Assembly: GCA_002440825.1 (NCBI GenBank)
Contig: DJVH01000125.1
Coordinates: 1 to 32,724 of the forward strand
From: Bacteriovoracaceae bacterium UBA6261
Lineage (GTDB): Bacteria > Bdellovibrionota > Bacteriovoracia > Bacteriovoracales > Bacteriovoracaceae
DNA length: 32,724 bases
Direction of reading: 5' to 3'
This document shows positions 30,753 through 32,724 of this stretch, piece after piece. The translations under genes and the position numbers were made by a program. Positions within the stretch are counted from its first letter, which is position 1. Each line of letters starts with the position of its first letter. The notes under the pieces are model-generated. The model had not been told where the DNA came from. It did no database searches and saw only the letters and a program-made list of their open reading frames with translations.

Positions 30753-31370
30753 TTACACCAACTTCTTAGCTAGCTTTTCGAAAGCTTGCTTTTCAATAAT
30801 TAAATTTTCATATTTAACCGCTTCATAAACACTCATGCTATCTACGCCTAGTGCTTTTGCAGTTCTAATGTTTTTTGTTGCTCTAACTGCTAGACTTGCT
30901 GGATCTAAAGTTACTACTAAAGCGTTTAGTAGGTTTTTAGACTCAAGAAGTGCAGCCATTTCTTTTGTTTTACCAGTTGAAACAAGCGTATCAACGATGA
31001 TCAATTTACCAGCAAGTTGCTTATCAACGATGACTGATTTAAGAGCGTTAAGCATAACTTTTTTGTTAACTTTTTGCTCGTATGATCTTGGCTGTGGACC
31101 AAAGACAGTACCACCACCTGGCATTAGTGGAGAACGTGTAGACCCTTGACGAGCGTTACCAGTTCCTTTTTGCTTAAATGGCTTTTTACCACCACCACTT
31201 ACGAATGCTTTTGTTTTTGTAGCTGCTGTACCTTGTCTTCTTCCGGCAAGAGTTGCTTTAACAACTTGGTGTACAACAGGAACGTTGATTGCTTCTGGTG
31301 AGAAGTCTAAATCAACTTTTATCTTTTCTTTGTTTTCGAATTTGCTGTTTAGTACGTTTAATTCTGTCAT
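30753..31370 (-). CDS. rplD: 50S ribosomal protein L4
   Basis: A 205-residue protein with a tunnel-lining loop. It shows VHQVVKATLAGRRQGTAATK, the loop PFKQKGTGNARQGSTRSP and FGPQPRSYEQKVNKK. In E. coli L4 represses the S10 operon through its leader; here the leader before rpsJ looks too short for the same structure. It follows rplC by 14 bases. Confidence 0.97.
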   Translation of the reverse strand: MTELNVLNSKFENKEKIKVDLDFSPEAINVPVVHQVVKATLAGRRQGTAATKTKAFVSGGGKKPFKQKGTGNARQGSTRSPLMPGGGTVFGPQPRSYEQKVNKKVMLNALKSVIVDKQLAGKLIIVDTLVSTGKTKEMAALLESKNLLNALVVTLDPASLAVRATKNIRTAKALGVDSMSVYEAVKYENLIIEKQAFEKLAKKLV

Positions 31371-31384
31371 TTTAGACCTCTACC

Positions 31385-32038
31385 TTATTGCTTCTTAAGA
31401 GCTTTAGAAATTTTAATAAATCCTTCCTTAGCTCCCGGAACAGATCCCTTAAGAAGGAGGTATCCCTTAGCAAGATTTACCTCTACAACTACAATATTTT
31501 GAACTGTAACGTTATCAGTACCCATATGACCTGGCATTTTCTTATTTTTGAAAACGCGGCCTGGAGTTGCTCTGTTACCAATTGAACCCACTCTTCTATG
31601 AAAGTGAGAACCGTGAGAAGCTGGACCACCACGGAAGTTGTGTCTTTTTTGAACACCAGCAAAGCCTTTACCTTTTGATTCACCAGTTACATCAACGTAT
31701 GCACCAGCTGCAAAAGTATCGACTGATACTTCTTTACCAAGGTTAGAAGCATCAACTGCTTCTGCTTGAATTTCTGAAAAATTTGTAACGTTTTTAGATA
31801 CGCCAGCCTTAGCAAGAATACCTTTAGTAGGCTTGTTAAGTAGAGACTCGCGTTTTTCACCGTAACCAACTTGGTAAGCGTTATAGCCATCTTTATCAGA
31901 TGTTTTAACTTGTGTGATTAGGTTTGGGATAATTTTAACGACAGTAACTGGAATGTGGTTTCCGTTTTCATCAAAAACTCGAGTCATTCCTGCTTTAACG
32001 CCGAATACAGCGTCTAAAGCTATCTTTGCATCAGACAT
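31385..32038 (-). CDS. rplC: 50S ribosomal protein L3
   Basis: A 217-residue early-assembly protein. It shows VKAGMTRVFDENGNHIPVTV, KGFAGVQKRHNFRGGPASHG and FKNKKMPGHMG. The Gln that PrmB methylates in E. coli (NQTPG) is Ala here (RATPG). I place the start at ATG 32038 because GGAGG lies upstream; the open frame extends four codons to a GTG whose codons include that ribosome-binding site. A small hairpin precedes it. Confidence 0.96.
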   Translation of the reverse strand: MSDAKIALDAVFGVKAGMTRVFDENGNHIPVTVVKIIPNLITQVKTSDKDGYNAYQVGYGEKRESLLNKPTKGILAKAGVSKNVTNFSEIQAEAVDASNLGKEVSVDTFAAGAYVDVTGESKGKGFAGVQKRHNFRGGPASHGSHFHRRVGSIGNRATPGRVFKNKKMPGHMGTDNVTVQNIVVVEVNLAKGYLLLKGSVPGAKEGFIKISKALKKQ

Positions 32039-32051
32039 CTTTTCCTCCACA

Positions 32052-32075
32052 GCATCACCCTAGTCTAAGGGATGC
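32052..32075 (-). other. small hairpin in the rplC leader
   Basis: GCATC (32052-32056) pairs with GATGC (32071-32075), extended inward by CCC/GGG-type pairs with one bulged base. It lies just upstream of the rplC ribosome-binding site, in an 82-base gap that is wide for this operon. No U run follows, so it is not a terminator. A control role is only possible. Confidence 0.3.
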
Positions 32076-32120
32076 GTACATGGTTATTATTAATTGGGCC
32101 AAAAAATTTTATTTGTTTTA

Positions 32121-32429
32121 CTAGTACTTAATCTCTACGTCAACACCTGAAGATAAATCTAGCTTCATTAGTTGATCGATAGTTTGCTGAGTCGGCTCGA
32201 TAATATCGACTAGTCTCTTATGAGTTCTCATTTCGAACTGCTCACGTGATTTTTTATCAATGTGAGGAGAACGAAGTACTGTAAATTTGTTTACTTCTGT
32301 TGGAAGAGGGATTGGTCCCGCAACTCTTGCACCAGTTTCTTTCGCAGTTTGAACGATTTCGTTAACAGAAGTGTCCAAAAGCTTGTGATCATAAGCACGT
32401 AGCTTGATTCTGAGTCTTGTAGCTTTCAT
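32121..32429 (-). CDS. rpsJ: 30S ribosomal protein S10 (NusE)
   Basis: A 102-residue protein of the 30S head that also acts with NusB in antitermination. It shows IKLRAYDHKLLDTSVNEIVQ, GARVAGPIPLPTEVNKFTVL and SPHIDKKSREQFEMRTHKRL, close to E. coli S10. It is the first gene of the S10 group and lies 88 bases after tuf. Confidence 0.97.
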   Translation of the reverse strand: MKATRLRIKLRAYDHKLLDTSVNEIVQTAKETGARVAGPIPLPTEVNKFTVLRSPHIDKKSREQFEMRTHKRLVDIIEPTQQTIDQLMKLDLSSGVDVEIKY

Positions 32430-32461
32430 AATATACGTCGGTCCTTATTTTTGTTTTTGAC

Positions 32462-32490
32462 TTTTTATTTTTATTGCGGCCCTTTGTCAA
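32462..32490 (-). promoter_or_regulatory. candidate promoter for the S10 operon, within a hairpin
   Basis: On the minus strand a perfect TTGACA (32490-32485) and TAAAAA (32467-32462) are 17 bases apart; transcription would start near 32455, some 25 bases before rpsJ. The -35 box lies in a 9-bp stem (32476-32484 with 32489-32497, one G-U pair, loop 32485-32488). That hairpin lacks a U run on the minus strand, so it is a poor tuf terminator. Confidence 0.45.
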
Positions 32491-32517
32491 GGACCGCAAG
32501 TTCTTTTTTGAAAAAAA

Positions 32518-32724
32518 TTAATCTAAAATCTCAGCAACAGTACCAGCACCAATAGTTCTACCACCTTCGCGGATCGCGAAACGTAGAGATTTTTCCATTG
32601 CTACTTTTGCGATCAACTCAACTTTGAAAGTTGTGTTGTCACCTGGCATAACCATTTCTACACCTGGGTTAAGTTCGATTGAACCTGTAACGTCTGTCGT
32701 TCTGAAGTAGAACTGTGGACGGTA
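32518..32724 (-). CDS. tuf: elongation factor Tu, C-terminal part (5'-truncated by window edge)
   Basis: The last 68 residues of EF-Tu, domain 3, which delivers aminoacyl-tRNA to the ribosome. It begins YRPQFYFRTTDVTGSIEL and continues with MVMPGDNTTFKVELIAKVAM and FAIREGGRTIGAGTVAEILD-stop, almost the consensus. It precedes rpsJ, as where the str and S10 operons are joined. The rest lies outside the window. Confidence 0.97.
   Translation of the reverse strand, partial: YRPQFYFRTTDVTGSIELNPGVEMVMPGDNTTFKVELIAKVAMEKSLRFAIREGGRTIGAGTVAEILD

Noticed and set aside
32039..32050. GTG start for rplC
   Set aside because: The four extra codons are part of the GGAGG ribosome-binding site of the ATG at 32038.

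Overview
The window is bacterial chromosomal DNA, AT-leaning and densely coded, from a Gram-negative heterotroph. Its right half is a canonical bacterial ribosomal-protein superoperon. Its left half carries propionate/methylmalonyl-CoA metabolism, a TRAP-type solute-binding protein, a sigma-54 enhancer-binding protein and a Dlt-like cell-surface modification cluster. The combination and protein style suggest a delta-proteobacterium-like lineage such as Bdellovibrionota (Bacteriovorax or Peredibacter relatives). That assignment is inference; no marker here fixes the genus.

Region 1 (1-5713) is envelope and transport. It opens with a partial periplasmic TRAP binding protein (minus). Two divergently oriented SGNH-hydrolase-like membrane-anchored proteins follow. 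The plus-strand one leads a tightly overlapping operon: SGNH protein, MBOAT acyltransferase, 92-residue carrier protein, and DltA-like adenylation enzyme. Together these supply every DltABCD-type activity, so the cluster probably activates an amino acid (plausibly D-alanine), loads it on the carrier and transfers it across the membrane to an unknown envelope acceptor.

Region 2 (5702-17820) is mostly minus strand. It carries methylmalonyl-CoA mutase with its MeaB GTPase chaperone, and an acyl-CoA carboxylase operon (carboxyltransferase, biotin carboxylase, biotin carrier). Upstream of pccB is a sigma-54 activator gene. Carboxylase plus mutase would convert propionyl-CoA to succinyl-CoA; the epimerase is not in the window. 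Three unusual genes interrupt this pathway: an unrecognised helical protein, an HPr-kinase-fold protein, and a 711-residue protein with an aspartyl-hydroxylase-like N-terminus. The pccB leader carries a 15-bp hairpin plus U7 that contains the Shine-Dalgarno sequence, a strong candidate for conditional control.

Region 3 (17919-18563) holds a TlpA/ResA-like thioredoxin whose last codons are duplicated in frame beyond its stop codon.

Region 4 (18582-32724, minus strand) runs, in transcription order, end of tuf, S10 genes (rpsJ to rpsQ), spc genes (rplN to rplO), secY, adk, infA, rpmJ, rpsM, rpsK, rpoA, rplQ. It ends at a UUCG-tetraloop terminator. The usual rpsD is missing between rpsK and rpoA. 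No tRNA, rRNA, CRISPR array or insertion sequence was seen, and no gene-free stretch exceeds about 150 bases.
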